A DNA stretch of 64,000 bases from Bacteroidia bacterium (GCA_030427635.1 JAUIBA010000004.1:124001-188000), one strand, 5' to 3'. Counted from the stretch's first letter, positions 51,884-62,301 are shown. Made by a program: numbers and translations. The notes: generated by a model from the sequence alone, not told the origin.

Positions 51884-53620
51884 CTATCTGGAGAAATCCA
51901 TTTCAAACCGCGACTCATTACCATTTTCATCCTCTGCTTTAAACATCAGATGATGTTTTCCCCTCAGGCAGTGCTCATCAAACTCATAAAAAAATGAATT
52001 ACGATGCTGCTCAAAGCATACCCATACATCATCTATATAACCGCTGAACTTATGCACAGATGTCATAGCATCTTTTACCGTCAGCAATATGCGTCCTGTT
52101 TTACTAAGGCTTGCGCCATCCTTATGCAGAGTAGTTATTACCGGAGCCGTAGTATCCAGCGCCAGCCAGTAAGAGCCAAAGTTTCTTACTCTTGCTTTAT
52201 ACCATCCCTGATCAGACAATGATGCATCACGCCCGTCCTCGTCCTTACCATCACTATACATAAGCACCACCTTACTTTTAAGCTCAATGGGAATTGTTTT
52301 GTTAGGCTTCAGTTTAAGGTCAAAATAACTATGCACCGGCACATATGGATAGTGTACCTGAAAACGATCAGAGAGTGCGTCCGGTGCAGGCTGTGTCTTT
52401 ACATCCATACAAATATCATCATACAGATGCCCGCTACTCAATGTAAATGAGATAGCAGGCGCGCGATATTCATACAACTTGTCATAGGGCACTTTACTAT
52501 TACAATCATCCGGGGCTTCTACTGTAGTAGTATCCCCTCTCTGTGGGTCCAGTATCATAGATGCTTCCGATACATTGCCGTTATTATCTTCAATCTCTAC
52601 CCTAAGCTCATGAAATGTAGTATCACTCCCCAGCAACACACGTCCATCATCTTTATTCAACTCTGAATAAATGCTGCGCAGCTTGTTGCCCGGCAACCTA
52701 AAAAAACACTGAACCCATTTATGATTCTCCTCATGCATCTTATAGTCGGTATACGCATGCATGTAGCGCGATACACTATAGGAAATATTATCCAGCGTCA
52801 CTTCTGACTGTAATGCACCATCAATAAACAACCTTGCCTGATAAAAAGTAATAGTATTACTACTGCCATTCATGTAGTCATCTACGCTTACCCCTATTCC
52901 CGTCATACCTGAGGGCACCTGTACATTCTCTCCCTTTATTTTATAACTACTGTTGCTGGTACGTGCCGGTTTGTATTGACTCCCCTTTTTTACCATACTT
53001 ACTACCAGCTTTTCATCTTCATATACATTCCCGGTATAAAGGACAATATCATGAATTACAGGCGACACATCATCTGCTACCGTAAGGCCAAATAGCTGTG
53101 GGTTGAGCGGGTGCTCAGTTTCACTGTCCCTTATCTCAAAATGCAGATGTGGTGCAGATGACCCACCTGTATTGCCCGACCATGCTATCTGCTGCCCTTT
53201 CTTCACGGGAAACTGTGCCGGCGAGAGTGGCAGGTCCAGATCCCAACGACTGCGTTGATACTGCTGCTTGCGCAGGTACGTCTGCAGATATGGAGTAAAC
53301 TTATTAAGATGGGCATATACTGTAGTATACCCGTTAGGGTGTGTTATGTATATAGCATGACCAAAGCCTCCCTTTTCTGTCTTGATACGGGAAATGTATC
53401 CTTCAGCAGCAGCGTAAACCGGCAGGTTTTCTTTTCCCTGAGTTTTGATATCAAGCCCACTGTGAAAATGCCCGGAACGACACTCACCGAAGTTGCCTGC
53501 CAGCAGAATAGGAATATTCAGCGGATTCCGGAAATAGTTGCGCGGATATTCTTTTTTACCGGTTTGCGCCATACCGGCAAATGGTAGCAGTGCTGCTACC
53601 AGACATATAGTTCGCCGCAT
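51884..53620 (-). CDS. M23 family metallopeptidase (LytM-like)
   Basis: A 578-residue exported peptidoglycan hydrolase candidate. Signal peptide MRRTICLVAALLPFAGMAQ. The M23 domain lies near the N-terminus: GHFHSGLDIKTQG (first zinc ligands), VYAAAEGYISRIKTEKGGFGHAIYITHPNGYTTVYAHLNKF and SSAPHLHFEIRDSETEHPLNP with HxH. About 370 residues of beta-rich sequence follow. The N-terminal placement of the M23 domain with a long C-terminal tail is typical of Bacteroidota. All zinc ligands are present, so it is likely active. Confidence 0.93.
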   Translation of the reverse strand: MRRTICLVAALLPFAGMAQTGKKEYPRNYFRNPLNIPILLAGNFGECRSGHFHSGLDIKTQGKENLPVYAAAEGYISRIKTEKGGFGHAIYITHPNGYTTVYAHLNKFTPYLQTYLRKQQYQRSRWDLDLPLSPAQFPVKKGQQIAWSGNTGGSSAPHLHFEIRDSETEHPLNPQLFGLTVADDVSPVIHDIVLYTGNVYEDEKLVVSMVKKGSQYKPARTSNSSYKIKGENVQVPSGMTGIGVSVDDYMNGSSNTITFYQARLFIDGALQSEVTLDNISYSVSRYMHAYTDYKMHEENHKWVQCFFRLPGNKLRSIYSELNKDDGRVLLGSDTTFHELRVEIEDNNGNVSEASMILDPQRGDTTTVEAPDDCNSKVPYDKLYEYRAPAISFTLSSGHLYDDICMDVKTQPAPDALSDRFQVHYPYVPVHSYFDLKLKPNKTIPIELKSKVVLMYSDGKDEDGRDASLSDQGWYKARVRNFGSYWLALDTTAPVITTLHKDGASLSKTGRILLTVKDAMTSVHKFSGYIDDVWVCFEQHRNSFFYEFDEHCLRGKHHLMFKAEDENGNESRFEMDFSR

Positions 53621-53689
53621 TATAATAGTATTTTCCTGCCTTGTAAAACGTGTACTAAGGTACGTATTATTTCAGGGGTATGCCTTTCA

Positions 53690-54781
53690 TCAGGCTAGAG
53701 CATCGGGGAAGGTAACCTTCATACGCACTGCCAGTGCTGCCAGGTCTTCTGCCACTGATGCTACCAGCGGTATACCTTCAGTTTTTCTTACAGCCTCCGT
53801 TTCCCGCTCAGGGTCACCGGGTATCAGCACTCTGTCATGCCCGGGTGCGGGCTGTGCATTTCTGAACCTGCCTATCCAGTTGTCCATGTGTTCCAGAAAC
53901 TCATCTGCAGGCCTGAATGCATCAATACGCATTGCTCCGAAAAAATGTCCCAGTCCTTTACCTGGCATATTTTCCGGCATAGGAACATATGCCGGAAATG
54001 GCGGAGCCCATGGGCCATACCCTGCCCCACTGAATACTGCCGAAAAAATATCTACTATACTACCCAGTGCGTAACCTTTATGGCTGCCATGCTCCCTGTC
54101 ACTACCCAGCGGCAGCAATGCACCTTGCTTTTTCAAAGCATTGGCATCTGTAGTTGCCTCACCTTCCTGTGTTTGTACCCAGCCCAGCGGAGCATCCGCA
54201 TTTTTGCGCTGCAATATCTCCAGCTTACCATTTGCAGCTGTAGTAGTAGCAAAATCTGCTACAAACGGAGGCTGCTTACCTGCCGGTATGGCTACTGCTA
54301 TGGGATTTGTACCCAGCATACGCTCTATGGAATAAGTAGGTGCTACCAGTGCACTGGCATTGGTCATAGCAATACCAGTCATATTGTGCCTTAGCGCCAT
54401 CATGGCATGGTAGCCCGCTATACCAAAATGATTACTGTTGCGCACACTCACCCACCCTGATCCTGCAATACCGGCTTTACTGACTGCCACATTCATAGCC
54501 CATGGCGCTACCACCAGACCAAGACCTGCATCACCATCTACCACTGCAGTGGAGGGGGTTTCATGAACCACTTTTATATCCGGACGGGGGTTAATACGTC
54601 CAGCTTCCCACAGGCGTACATATCCTGACAGCCTGGCTACACCATGGCTATCTATCCCCCGCATATCTGCTGCTACCAGTACCTGTGCGGCCAGCTCAGC
54701 ATCGGCCACACTGCAGCCCATGGCCAGAAACACATCGGCAGAAAGCCGGAATAAACTATCGTAAGAATAAAGATGGTCCAT
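53690..54781 (-). CDS. Ldh family oxidoreductase (malate/sulfolactate dehydrogenase type)
   Basis: A 363-residue NAD(P)-dependent dehydrogenase that oxidises 2-hydroxyacids. The start is set at the ATG MDHLYSYDSLFRL; the track's first codon is TTG. Landmarks: ADMRGIDSHGVARLSGYVRLW with the catalytic His; VSVRNSNHFGIAGYHAM; AMTNASALVAPTYSIERMLGTNPIAVAIP; and SHKGYALGSIVDIFSAVFSG. Substrate (malate, sulfolactate, ureidoglycolate) cannot be fixed. Same strand as the GH3 gene, 51 bases downstream of it. Confidence 0.93.
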   Translation of the reverse strand: MDHLYSYDSLFRLSADVFLAMGCSVADAELAAQVLVAADMRGIDSHGVARLSGYVRLWEAGRINPRPDIKVVHETPSTAVVDGDAGLGLVVAPWAMNVAVSKAGIAGSGWVSVRNSNHFGIAGYHAMMALRHNMTGIAMTNASALVAPTYSIERMLGTNPIAVAIPAGKQPPFVADFATTTAANGKLEILQRKNADAPLGWVQTQEGEATTDANALKKQGALLPLGSDREHGSHKGYALGSIVDIFSAVFSGAGYGPWAPPFPAYVPMPENMPGKGLGHFFGAMRIDAFRPADEFLEHMDNWIGRFRNAQPAPGHDRVLIPGDPERETEAVRKTEGIPLVASVAEDLAALAVRMKVTFPDALA

Positions 54782-54832
54782 AACTGTCAATTCAGAAACG
54801 GTGAGGATAATACAACCTGATAAGGCTGAGTC

Positions 54833-56356
54833 TTAATTGTTGTTCTTCCGCACATAAGCAAGCATTTCTTCTATGTACTTACGCTCATTGCTCAGACGTG
54901 GTACTTTGTGCTGCCCACCCAGCTTACCTTTATCTTTCAGCCACTGTATAAATCCACCAGCGGGCATTTCATGTACTATTGGCATGCGCAAGGCCATGTC
55001 TTTATGACGCTTGGCTTCATAATCAGAATTTATTGCCTGAAGCGATTTATCAAGAAGTGTAGTAAATGTTTCTATAGGCACAGGCAAATGCTCGAACTCT
55101 ATAATCCATTCATGAGCACCACAGCTTTCCCCTGTCATATAAACAGGCGCTGCCGAGTAATCTACTACTACTGCTCCCGTCTCGGCACATGCTGCTGCTA
55201 TGGCATTATCGGCATTATCCACAATCACTTCCTCACCAAATGCATTAATGTAATGCTTCAATCTGCCCGTAACCTTTATACGGAATGGCTTTAGTGAAGT
55301 AAACTGTATGGTATCACCCACCACATAGCGCCACAGGCCACCATTAGTACTTATAACCAGTGCATAATTCTTATACAGCTCCACCTCTTTCAGTGACAGT
55401 GTACGGGGGCTCTCTTTACCATACTCCTCCACCGGCATGAACTCATAAAATATGCCATGATTCAGAAACAGCAACATGCCTTCCTCATCCTCTCTGTCCT
55501 GTGCAGCAAAGAAGCCTTCTGATGCATTGTAGGTTTCCCTGTAATACATGCGTGGCGATGGTATCAACTGTTCAAACTGGCGGCGGTATGGTGTAAAGTT
55601 GACTCCCCCATGTATATACAGCTCCAGATTTGGCCATATATCCAGAAGGTTGTTCTTACCTGTTATTTCAAATATGCGTTTTATCAATACTACTGTCCAT
55701 GTAGGCACACCAGCTATATAGGTAACATTCTCACGAATAGTACTATGTGCCATCCGCTCTATCTTCTCCTCCCACTCCGTCATCAGTGCTATGGACAGCT
55801 CCGGCAAGCGGAATAACTGCCCTGCAAACGGCATATTCTGCAACATAACTGCGGAAAGATCACCGAAAAAAGAAGCAGCATTTAACTGATTTATCTGATG
55901 ACTACCTCCCAGTATCAGACATTTGCCTGATGTTACATTATTTCCCGGACTATGGCGCAGATATAAAGCAAGCACATCCTTGCTACCTCTGAAATGATTA
56001 TCGTCCAGAGACTCTTTACTTACCGGTATGAACTTACTCTTATCGCTGGTAGTACCGCTGGATTTTGCAAACCATGTTATAGGAGACGGCCACAATATAT
56101 TCTGATTCCCTTCCAGTATGCGCTGTATGTAAGGCTTCAGGGTTTCATAATCGTTTACAGGTACACGCTTTCTAAAGTCGGCAATATTATCAATATCCTC
56201 AAAGCGGTACTTCTTCCCATATTCTGTAAACTGTGCAGAACCTACCAGTTCATTAAAGACCTGCTGTTGTGTATCTATGGGGTTATGCATAAAGTTATCG
56301 ATTGCGCCCTGGCGCAATCTGATATAACCCCTGAATGCAGGACTGATAATGCTCAT
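54833..56356 (-). CDS. GH3 auxin-responsive promoter family protein
   Basis: A 507-residue ANL-superfamily enzyme. The adenylation motif WFAKSSGTTSDKSKFIPVS is clear, followed by LSIALMTEWEEKIERM, YRETYNASEGFFAAQDREDE and YALVISTNGGLWRYVVGDTIQF. The C-terminal domain starts near HYINAFGEEVIVDNADNAIA. Plant GH3 enzymes join amino acids to jasmonate or auxin; in Bacteroidota the gene is widespread and its substrate unknown. It lies 62 bases downstream of lptB on the same strand and 51 bases upstream of the Ldh gene, suggesting one transcript. Confidence 0.9.
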   Translation of the reverse strand: MSIISPAFRGYIRLRQGAIDNFMHNPIDTQQQVFNELVGSAQFTEYGKKYRFEDIDNIADFRKRVPVNDYETLKPYIQRILEGNQNILWPSPITWFAKSSGTTSDKSKFIPVSKESLDDNHFRGSKDVLALYLRHSPGNNVTSGKCLILGGSHQINQLNAASFFGDLSAVMLQNMPFAGQLFRLPELSIALMTEWEEKIERMAHSTIRENVTYIAGVPTWTVVLIKRIFEITGKNNLLDIWPNLELYIHGGVNFTPYRRQFEQLIPSPRMYYRETYNASEGFFAAQDREDEEGMLLFLNHGIFYEFMPVEEYGKESPRTLSLKEVELYKNYALVISTNGGLWRYVVGDTIQFTSLKPFRIKVTGRLKHYINAFGEEVIVDNADNAIAAACAETGAVVVDYSAAPVYMTGESCGAHEWIIEFEHLPVPIETFTTLLDKSLQAINSDYEAKRHKDMALRMPIVHEMPAGGFIQWLKDKGKLGGQHKVPRLSNERKYIEEMLAYVRKNNN

Positions 56357-56418
56357 TCTTTGTTTTTGTTTTTACTTTCCGGCTCTTCTTCCTATATAAT
56401 ACCTACAGATATTATCTC

Positions 56419-57180
56419 CTATCTATTTTCCTCTGCTGCTTTCTTTAAGTAGTCTTTTCTCCGTAGCTCAAAATTCTGTCCCAGATATACCTTACGCACC
56501 TGCTCATCAGCTGCAAGGTCCTCTGCTACCCCTGCCTTGAGTATCTTTCCTTCAAACAACAGATATGCCCTGTCTGTAATTGAAAGTGTCTCCTGTACAT
56601 TGTGATCTGTAATGAGGATACCAATATTCTTATATTTTAAAGTAGCTACAATACTCTGTATATCCTCTACGGCTATAGGGTCTATACCTGCAAATGGCTC
56701 ATCCAGCAATATAAAGCTGGGATTTACAGCCAGCGCTCTGGCTATCTCTGTTCGCCTCTTCTCGCCACCACTCAATACATCTCCGGGACTCTTTCGCACA
56801 TGCTGCAGACGGAACTCGTCCAGCAGGTCTTCCAGCTTTTTGCGCTGCTCGCCACGGGTGAGCTTTGTCATCTCCAGCACTGAGGATATATTATCAGCTA
56901 CCGATAATTTACGAAATATTGATGTTTCCTGAGGAAGATAACCAATACCCATCTTTGCCCGCTTATACATGGGCAGCTGGGTTATATCCTGCCCATCCAT
57001 GTAAACGCTTCCCAAATCTGGTTTTACAAGCCCCACAACCATGTAAAACGACGTGGTTTTGCCAGCACCATTAGGACCCAGCAGCCCCACTATTTCGCCC
57101 TGGCTTACCTCAAACGATACGTTATTAACAACGGTTCGCTTGCCGTACTGTTTTACAAGACCTTGTGTATGTATTTTCAA
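56419..57180 (-). CDS. lptB: LPS export ABC transporter ATP-binding protein
   Basis: ATPase of the LptB2FGC complex that pushes LPS from the inner to the outer membrane. 253 residues. Walker [23 protein letters not shown]-loop [15 protein letters not shown], signature [40 protein letters not shown], and the switch His in [12 protein letters not shown]. These are specific for LptB among ABC ATPases. The start codon is TTG ([15 protein letters not shown]); no ATG precedes the domain. LptF/G and LptC are not in this window. GH3 follows in the same direction. Confidence 0.96.
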   Translation of the reverse strand: MKIHTQGLVKQYGKRTVVNNVSFEVSQGEIVGLLGPNGAGKTTSFYMVVGLVKPDLGSVYMDGQDITQLPMYKRAKMGIGYLPQETSIFRKLSVADNISSVLEMTKLTRGEQRKKLEDLLDEFRLQHVRKSPGDVLSGGEKRRTEIARALAVNPSFILLDEPFAGIDPIAVEDIQSIVATLKYKNIGILITDHNVQETLSITDRAYLLFEGKILKAGVAEDLAADEQVRKVYLGQNFELRRKDYLKKAAEENR

Positions 57181-57281
57181 CTCAGGTATTTTGGTGGCAA
57201 AAATAACAAAACGGCAGGTAGTTGCAGACTACAGGAGTAGCAATAACGTTAAATCCGTCTCAAAATCGCAACAACATACAC

Positions 57282-58208
57282 TTAATTGTCAGCATATGTC
57301 TTGGGTACTTTGGGGTCTGTAATGATGATGTAATCACCATTTCTTTCATGAGTATCCATGTCCACATCCGGGAATGATGCTTCAGACCCTGAAGAAATAA
57401 CCAGGACTTTAAGCTTATCGTTATAGTTAGCCAGCTGCTCTACTACAGCAAAGCGGCCATCACTGTGAAAACGTCCGTTTACATGTACTATTTTCTTGTC
57501 CCTGTTAGCTTTCTTTTTCAGGTATTCTGTAATAGAATAAGCCATTGTAGCATCCCATGTAGATTGTGCCAGTACCAGATTAAACGCGCCACCCATCATT
57601 GGTGGTGGTGCATGTTTAGTCGTATCATCGTCGCCATCGTCATGGGTAACCCCCAGCAGCTTATCCCGGTACTCACCTTTTGCGGTATCAAATGGTATAG
57701 GCGCCACGTAAGGTCTGGATTCATCAGGTAATATATTCAGTGCCCGGAATCCCATACGGCCTGCGAGATTGGCATAACGTGCGGGTGCATTGGCACAGAT
57801 AACGTCCAGCTGTTTTTTACGGGCAAAGGTTACCATAGGCTTGTAATCTCTGTAATTACTCCATGCCCGTGCATCTTTTTTGAAGTGTTTTTCCCGTATA
57901 TACCCCTGCAGATACTCATTCATTACAGGCTGCACATCACGGTCAAACATTTCCAATGATAATGCCAGATCATTGCCGAACTTCAGATGCATGAGTTCCA
58001 GCAGCGATGCTTCCAGAAAATGGCCTACACTATCATTATGCTCCTCTCCGAATATCACTATATCATAGTTCTCCATATCTGACACTACATCTTTCAGGGT
58101 CACTTTCTTCCCTGTTTTGGATGAGTAGATGCGGTAATTCGTTTCATTAAGCTTCTGCGCATGTACCATGGCAGGAAACAACATCAATGCTATCAATAGC
58201 TTTTTCAT
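57282..58208 (-). CDS. ChaN family protein (haem-binding-like)
   Basis: A 308-residue exported protein. Signal peptide KKLLIALMLFPAMVHAQ. The ChaN/Tiki-type fold is seen in YDIVIFGEEHNDSVGHFLEASLLEL, LALSLEMFDRDVQPVMNEYL and VICANAPARYANLAGRMG, and in AQSTWDATMAYSITEYL near the end. ChaN proteins bind haem or iron in some species; the signal lacks a lipobox, so it would be soluble in the periplasm. It begins two bases after the cutC stop, so they are cotranscribed; both have been linked to metal handling. Confidence 0.88.
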   Translation of the reverse strand: MKKLLIALMLFPAMVHAQKLNETNYRIYSSKTGKKVTLKDVVSDMENYDIVIFGEEHNDSVGHFLEASLLELMHLKFGNDLALSLEMFDRDVQPVMNEYLQGYIREKHFKKDARAWSNYRDYKPMVTFARKKQLDVICANAPARYANLAGRMGFRALNILPDESRPYVAPIPFDTAKGEYRDKLLGVTHDDGDDDTTKHAPPPMMGGAFNLVLAQSTWDATMAYSITEYLKKKANRDKKIVHVNGRFHSDGRFAVVEQLANYNDKLKVLVISSGSEASFPDVDMDTHERNGDYIIITDPKVPKTYADN

Positions 58209-58210
58209 AT

Positions 58211-58894
58211 TCAGAAATGGATTTTATTCAGCTCTTTAAGTAAGTTCTTTATTTCATCTTCACTGGCGGTATACCCGTCAGTAGTATTAAGTATTGCCGA
58301 GCTGTGAAACTCACCTGCCCCCGTTGCCCGTGCAATAGCTGCGATATTGGAGGAGCGCACACCTCCTCCCGGCATAATTGTTATCTTCCCCCTTGCCTGT
58401 GTAACGAGGGTTTTCAGTAATTCCGCGCCCTCCAATGCACTGCGTTTCAGCCCTGAGGTCAGCACGCGGGTATATCCTGCATCTATCAGTAAATCCAGTG
58501 CTGCTGAAGCATCAGGCACACCATCAAACACCTTATGACATGTTACCTGCATAGGGTAAGCCCATTCTGCAAAACGCCTCATTTTGTCCGCATCAAGACT
58601 ACCATCCTGCTGCGCAGCCCCTACTACTATACCCGTACACCCCATCTCTCTGCACTGTAGTATATCACGCCGGCATATTTCCATCTCATCACTATCATAA
58701 ACAAAATCACCGCCCCGGGGCCTTATCATTACAGATACCGGAATACTTACTACTTCCTGTACATAATTGATGATGCCAAAGCCGGGCGTTACACCGCCCT
58801 GCACAGGGTCAGAACACAGTTCTATACGGCCTGCACCTGTACTGGCAGCACGTATGCATGACTGAATATTATATGCACAAATTTCGAGTAACAT
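58211..58894 (-). CDS. cutC: CutC family protein
   Basis: A 227-residue TIM-barrel protein. Family motifs: LEICAYNIQSCIRAASTGAGRIELCSDPVQGGVTPGFG, VMIRPRGGDFVYDSDEMEICRRDI, VVGAAQQDGSLDADKM, CHKVFDGVPDASAALDLLID, and LTSGLKRSALEG with IMPGGGVRSSNI. It is annotated as a copper homeostasis protein, but the biochemical role is disputed. It is followed after two bases by the ChaN gene and lies 52 bases downstream of uvrC. Confidence 0.94.
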   Translation of the reverse strand: MLLEICAYNIQSCIRAASTGAGRIELCSDPVQGGVTPGFGIINYVQEVVSIPVSVMIRPRGGDFVYDSDEMEICRRDILQCREMGCTGIVVGAAQQDGSLDADKMRRFAEWAYPMQVTCHKVFDGVPDASAALDLLIDAGYTRVLTSGLKRSALEGAELLKTLVTQARGKITIMPGGGVRSSNIAAIARATGAGEFHSSAILNTTDGYTASEDEIKNLLKELNKIHF

Positions 58895-58946
58895 ATATCC
58901 GGTTCAGTAAAGTTAACATCCGGCACGGCAAATACAAATCTGAAAA

Positions 58947-60761
58947 TCAGCGCTCTCCTTCCTGATGAAAATATTGCCATACAACGGCAGCTTTGGAAGC
59001 TCCAATCACTCTTGTTAATTCCCGTTCGGTAAGTGTTTTAATATTCTTTACCGAGCGGAACTCTTTCAGCAATTCAGTGGCTGTCTTCTCACCTATACCC
59101 GGTATTGTTTCCAGCTCATTCTTAATGGTCCCCTTACTACGTGTCTGCCGGTGAAAGGTAATACCAAAGCGATGCACCTCATCCCTTATACGCCTTACCA
59201 GCAAATGTGCCGGGCTATCAAATGGCAGCTGTATAGGGTCTGTGTCTCCCGGAAAGAATATGGACTCCTCCCTCTTTGCCAACCCTACCAGTGCCATACG
59301 TCCTGTAAGTCCCAGTTTTTCTATACTTTCCAGCGCTGCCCCCAACTGCCCCTTTCCACCATCTATTATCACCAGTTGTGGTAATTGTTTTTTCTCATCA
59401 GTGAGCCTCTTATATCTGCGGTATACCACTTCACTCATTGAGGCAAAGTCATTGATACCTTCTACTGTTTTTATATGGTAATGCCTGTAATCCTTATTGG
59501 ACGGCTGCCCATCTCTGAAACATACCATTGCAGCCACCGGAAAAGCACCCTGAAAGTTTGAGTTATCAAAACACTCTATATGCACGGGCAGGTCTGGCAG
59601 CTGCAATGAATCCTGCAGTTCCTCCAGTACCGCTATATAATCATCCCTTGTCTTTTCTGCCAGCAGCAATGTTTTCTTCTTACGGATATCGTCCCGGAAA
59701 ATTTCTGCATTCCTGCGGCTCATTTCCAGTAGCTTCAGTTTATCGCCGGCTTTAGGTACAGTTACTTTCACATCAGGCTCCGCTACATCTACCTCTATAG
59801 GTACAATTACTTCCTTAGCATTGCTGTGAAAGGTATTGCGCATATCATCCATCACCAGAGATAATATATCCTCTTCCGGCTCGTCCAGCACTTTTTCTGC
59901 CACTATTGTTTTTACATGTATAATAGCGCCTGCGGCTACCATCATATAGTTCACATAGTAGTTTTCTCCATCGTCTATTATTGTACCCACATCTGCATTC
60001 TGCATTCTGGGATTCACAACCACCGATCTGCTGCTGTAGCCCTGCAGCCACTCTATTTTATGCTTCAGTATCTGTGCCTTCTCAAATTCCAGTGCGGCGG
60101 CATGTTCTGCCATTTCCTGTTTCAGGTGGCGCACTACTTCTCCTGTATTCCCTCTCAATATATGCCGTACATGCTGCAGCCCGTTATCATACTCGTCTTT
60201 TGTCTGTAATCCTTCACACGGGCCCTTACAGTTTCCGAGATGATATTCCAGACATACCCTGTACTTTCCTCTGGCTATATTGGCAGCAGAAAGATTCAGG
60301 TTACAGGTACGCAGCGGTACACTCTGCTTAACCATTTCCAGCAGTTCCCGCACCTGCAGCACACCGGTAAATGGTCCCAGATATTCAGAGCCATCCCTTA
60401 TGAGTCGACGTGTTAGGAATACCCTGGGAAACGGCTCATTCTTAATTACTATATAAGGGTAAGTTTTATCGTCTTTGAGTGCAATGTTGAACCGGGGCTG
60501 ATGATGTTTTATCAGTGAATTTTCCAGCAGAAATGCATCTCTTTCCGTATCAGTTACCGTAAAGTCTATGCTATGTATAAGCAGCACCAGCTTTCTGGTC
60601 TTCAGATTATCTACAGTCTTGTTGAAGTAAGACGATACTCTCTTCCTCAGATTTTTTGCCTTACCTACATACAGCAACTCATTATGCTCATCATAGTACT
60701 TGTAGCAGCCCGGCTTTCCCGGTATGGAAGAAGCTATATCACTAAACTGTTCCTTTGTCAT
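58947..60761 (-). CDS. uvrC: Excinuclease ABC subunit C
   Basis: Makes both incisions in nucleotide excision repair with UvrA/UvrB. 604 residues, full length. Domains: GIY-YIG at residues about 13-90 (GKPGCYKYYDEHNELLYVGKAKNLRKRVSSYF), a UVR helix pair near 200 (HAAALEFEKAQILKHKIEWL), the RNase H-like domain (HIECFDNSNFQGAFPVAAMVCF, PQLVIIDGGKGQLGAALESI), and C-terminal helix-hairpin-helix (LETIPGIGEKTATELLKEF). Intact and on the same strand as cutC. Confidence 0.97.
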   Translation of the reverse strand: MTKEQFSDIASSIPGKPGCYKYYDEHNELLYVGKAKNLRKRVSSYFNKTVDNLKTRKLVLLIHSIDFTVTDTERDAFLLENSLIKHHQPRFNIALKDDKTYPYIVIKNEPFPRVFLTRRLIRDGSEYLGPFTGVLQVRELLEMVKQSVPLRTCNLNLSAANIARGKYRVCLEYHLGNCKGPCEGLQTKDEYDNGLQHVRHILRGNTGEVVRHLKQEMAEHAAALEFEKAQILKHKIEWLQGYSSRSVVVNPRMQNADVGTIIDDGENYYVNYMMVAAGAIIHVKTIVAEKVLDEPEEDILSLVMDDMRNTFHSNAKEVIVPIEVDVAEPDVKVTVPKAGDKLKLLEMSRRNAEIFRDDIRKKKTLLLAEKTRDDYIAVLEELQDSLQLPDLPVHIECFDNSNFQGAFPVAAMVCFRDGQPSNKDYRHYHIKTVEGINDFASMSEVVYRRYKRLTDEKKQLPQLVIIDGGKGQLGAALESIEKLGLTGRMALVGLAKREESIFFPGDTDPIQLPFDSPAHLLVRRIRDEVHRFGITFHRQTRSKGTIKNELETIPGIGEKTATELLKEFRSVKNIKTLTERELTRVIGASKAAVVWQYFHQEGER

Positions 60762-60818
60762 TTCTTTCCCTGTTCACCCGGTGCGGGCCATAATAAAGCA
60801 CTTTATGCCTGGCACCAC

Positions 60819-61403
60819 CTATCTAATAAACTCATACTCGGTCACTACATGCTTCTTTTTGCCAAACAAAGGCTTATCTGTAACCTGTATCTGTATACGC
60901 TTCATTGGTTTGTAGTAGAGCTTTACAATTTTATCATTAAATGGCGTCTTTTCAGATGCTTCTATGTAAATGCCTCTGATAAGCTTGTTCTCCTGACTGG
61001 CTGTAACCAAAAATTTCTTTGTATAAAGGTCTTCATCCAATGCTTCGTAAAAAACATCATAGGTATCCTGCTCCTCATCTTCGAAGAAGGAATATTTGTA
61101 TTTACCCAGAAATGAAGGATCACTTATATCGCACTGAAAAAACAAATCAAAAATATGTCCCCAATTCAACGTATCAGAATTAGTATAGCTACTATCTACC
61201 TTACCGCCATTTACCCGCACCGTTTTCAGAATAACAAAAGGAGCTCCCATGTTATAATTCCACTGGTCCTGTGCAAACTGACGAATAGAATAATATGTTC
61301 CTTCATCTGCATTTACACTCTTGTTTTCATCTTCTTTACAGGAGAAAAGAAATATAGTTGCTGACAGCAACATCATAGCCGGGAGACGCAATTGTTTTAT
61401 CAC
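60819..61403 (-). CDS. Unrecognised lipoprotein
   Basis: A 194-residue envelope lipoprotein. The start is GTG (MIKQLRLPAMMLLSATIFLFSC), giving a good lipobox before KEDENKSVNADEG. The mature part carries no known domain. It is polar with Tyr- and Asp-rich strands (GKVDSSYTNSDTLNWGHIFDLFF, SFFEDEEQDTYDVFYEAL). It resembles the many single-gene lipoproteins of Bacteroidota. It sits between uvrC and the sdhB terminator; its partner is unknown. Confidence 0.72.
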   Translation of the reverse strand: MIKQLRLPAMMLLSATIFLFSCKEDENKSVNADEGTYYSIRQFAQDQWNYNMGAPFVILKTVRVNGGKVDSSYTNSDTLNWGHIFDLFFQCDISDPSFLGKYKYSFFEDEEQDTYDVFYEALDEDLYTKKFLVTASQENKLIRGIYIEASEKTPFNDKIVKLYYKPMKRIQIQVTDKPLFGKKKHVVTEYEFIR

Positions 61404-61472
61404 ACCTTAAAAATACAAAAGGATTGAAATTCCACAGGGCAAAACTGAATAATTACCTACTGGGTGTCCTAC

Positions 61473-61503
61473 AAAAAAGCCAGACGCACTTTGTACGTCT
61501 GGC
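61473..61503 (-). terminator. Terminator of the sdh operon
   Basis: An 8-bp stem GCCAGACG / CGTCTGGC with a 9-base loop. On the minus strand it is followed by TTTTTT. It lies 28 bases beyond the sdhB stop. Confidence 0.8.
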
Positions 61504-61530
61504 AATACAATAAATAAATAGTAATTAATA

Positions 61531-62301
61531 TTACCCCTGAGCGCTGCCTGAGAATACAGCACCGATATATTCACGGTTCAGACGTGCTATATTTTCCAGA
61601 GAAATGCCTTTTGGACATTCCGCCTCACAGGCACCAATGTTGGTACAGCTACCGAAACCTTCAGCATCCATCTGCTTTATCATATTCACAGCACGTGTTT
61701 TACGCTCTGGTTCGCCCTGTGGCAGTAATGCCAGATGCGATACCTTAGCAGATACGAACAGCATAGCAGATGCATTAGGACATGCCGCAACGCATGCGCC
61801 ACAACCTATACATGTAGCAGCAGCAAATGACTCATCAGCCTTTTGCTTTTCTATCGGAAGCGCATTGGCATCAACAGCATTACCTGTGTTTACCGATACA
61901 TAACCACCAGATGCTATAATCCTGTCAAATGATGTACGGTCTACTACCAGATCTTTGATAACAGGGAATGCCTGTGCACGCCATGGCTCTACAACAATGG
62001 TATCGCCATCCTTGTACTCACGCATATGTAGCTGGCAGGTAGTAGTTTCATGCCATGGACCATGAGCACGACCATTGATGTACATGCTGCACATACCACA
62101 TATACCTTCACGGCAATCATGGTCAAATGCTATAGGCTCTTTACCCTCTGCCACAAGCTGCTCGTTAAGCACATCGAACATCTCCAGAAACGACATTTCA
62201 GACGATACGTCTTTCACCTGAAACGTTTCGAAATGCCCTTTCACCTTGTTATTCTTCTGACGCCACACTTTAAGCGTGAGGTTCATGTTATAATGCTGCA
62301 T
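61531..62301 (-). CDS. sdhB: Succinate dehydrogenase/fumarate reductase iron-sulfur subunit
   Basis: Electron-transfer subunit of complex II, on the cytosolic face of the inner membrane. 256 residues. The [2Fe-2S] site is [23 protein letters not shown] plus TTCQLHM. The [4Fe-4S] and [3Fe-4S] ligands are [17 protein letters not shown] and [20 protein letters not shown]. An in-frame ATG five codons later (MNLTLKVW) is an alternative start. It follows sdhA after about 100 bases; the cytochrome b subunit must lie upstream, outside the window. Confidence 0.95.
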   Translation of the reverse strand: MQHYNMNLTLKVWRQKNNKVKGHFETFQVKDVSSEMSFLEMFDVLNEQLVAEGKEPIAFDHDCREGICGMCSMYINGRAHGPWHETTTCQLHMREYKDGDTIVVEPWRAQAFPVIKDLVVDRTSFDRIIASGGYVSVNTGNAVDANALPIEKQKADESFAAATCIGCGACVAACPNASAMLFVSAKVSHLALLPQGEPERKTRAVNMIKQMDAEGFGSCTNIGACEAECPKGISLENIARLNREYIGAVFSGSAQG

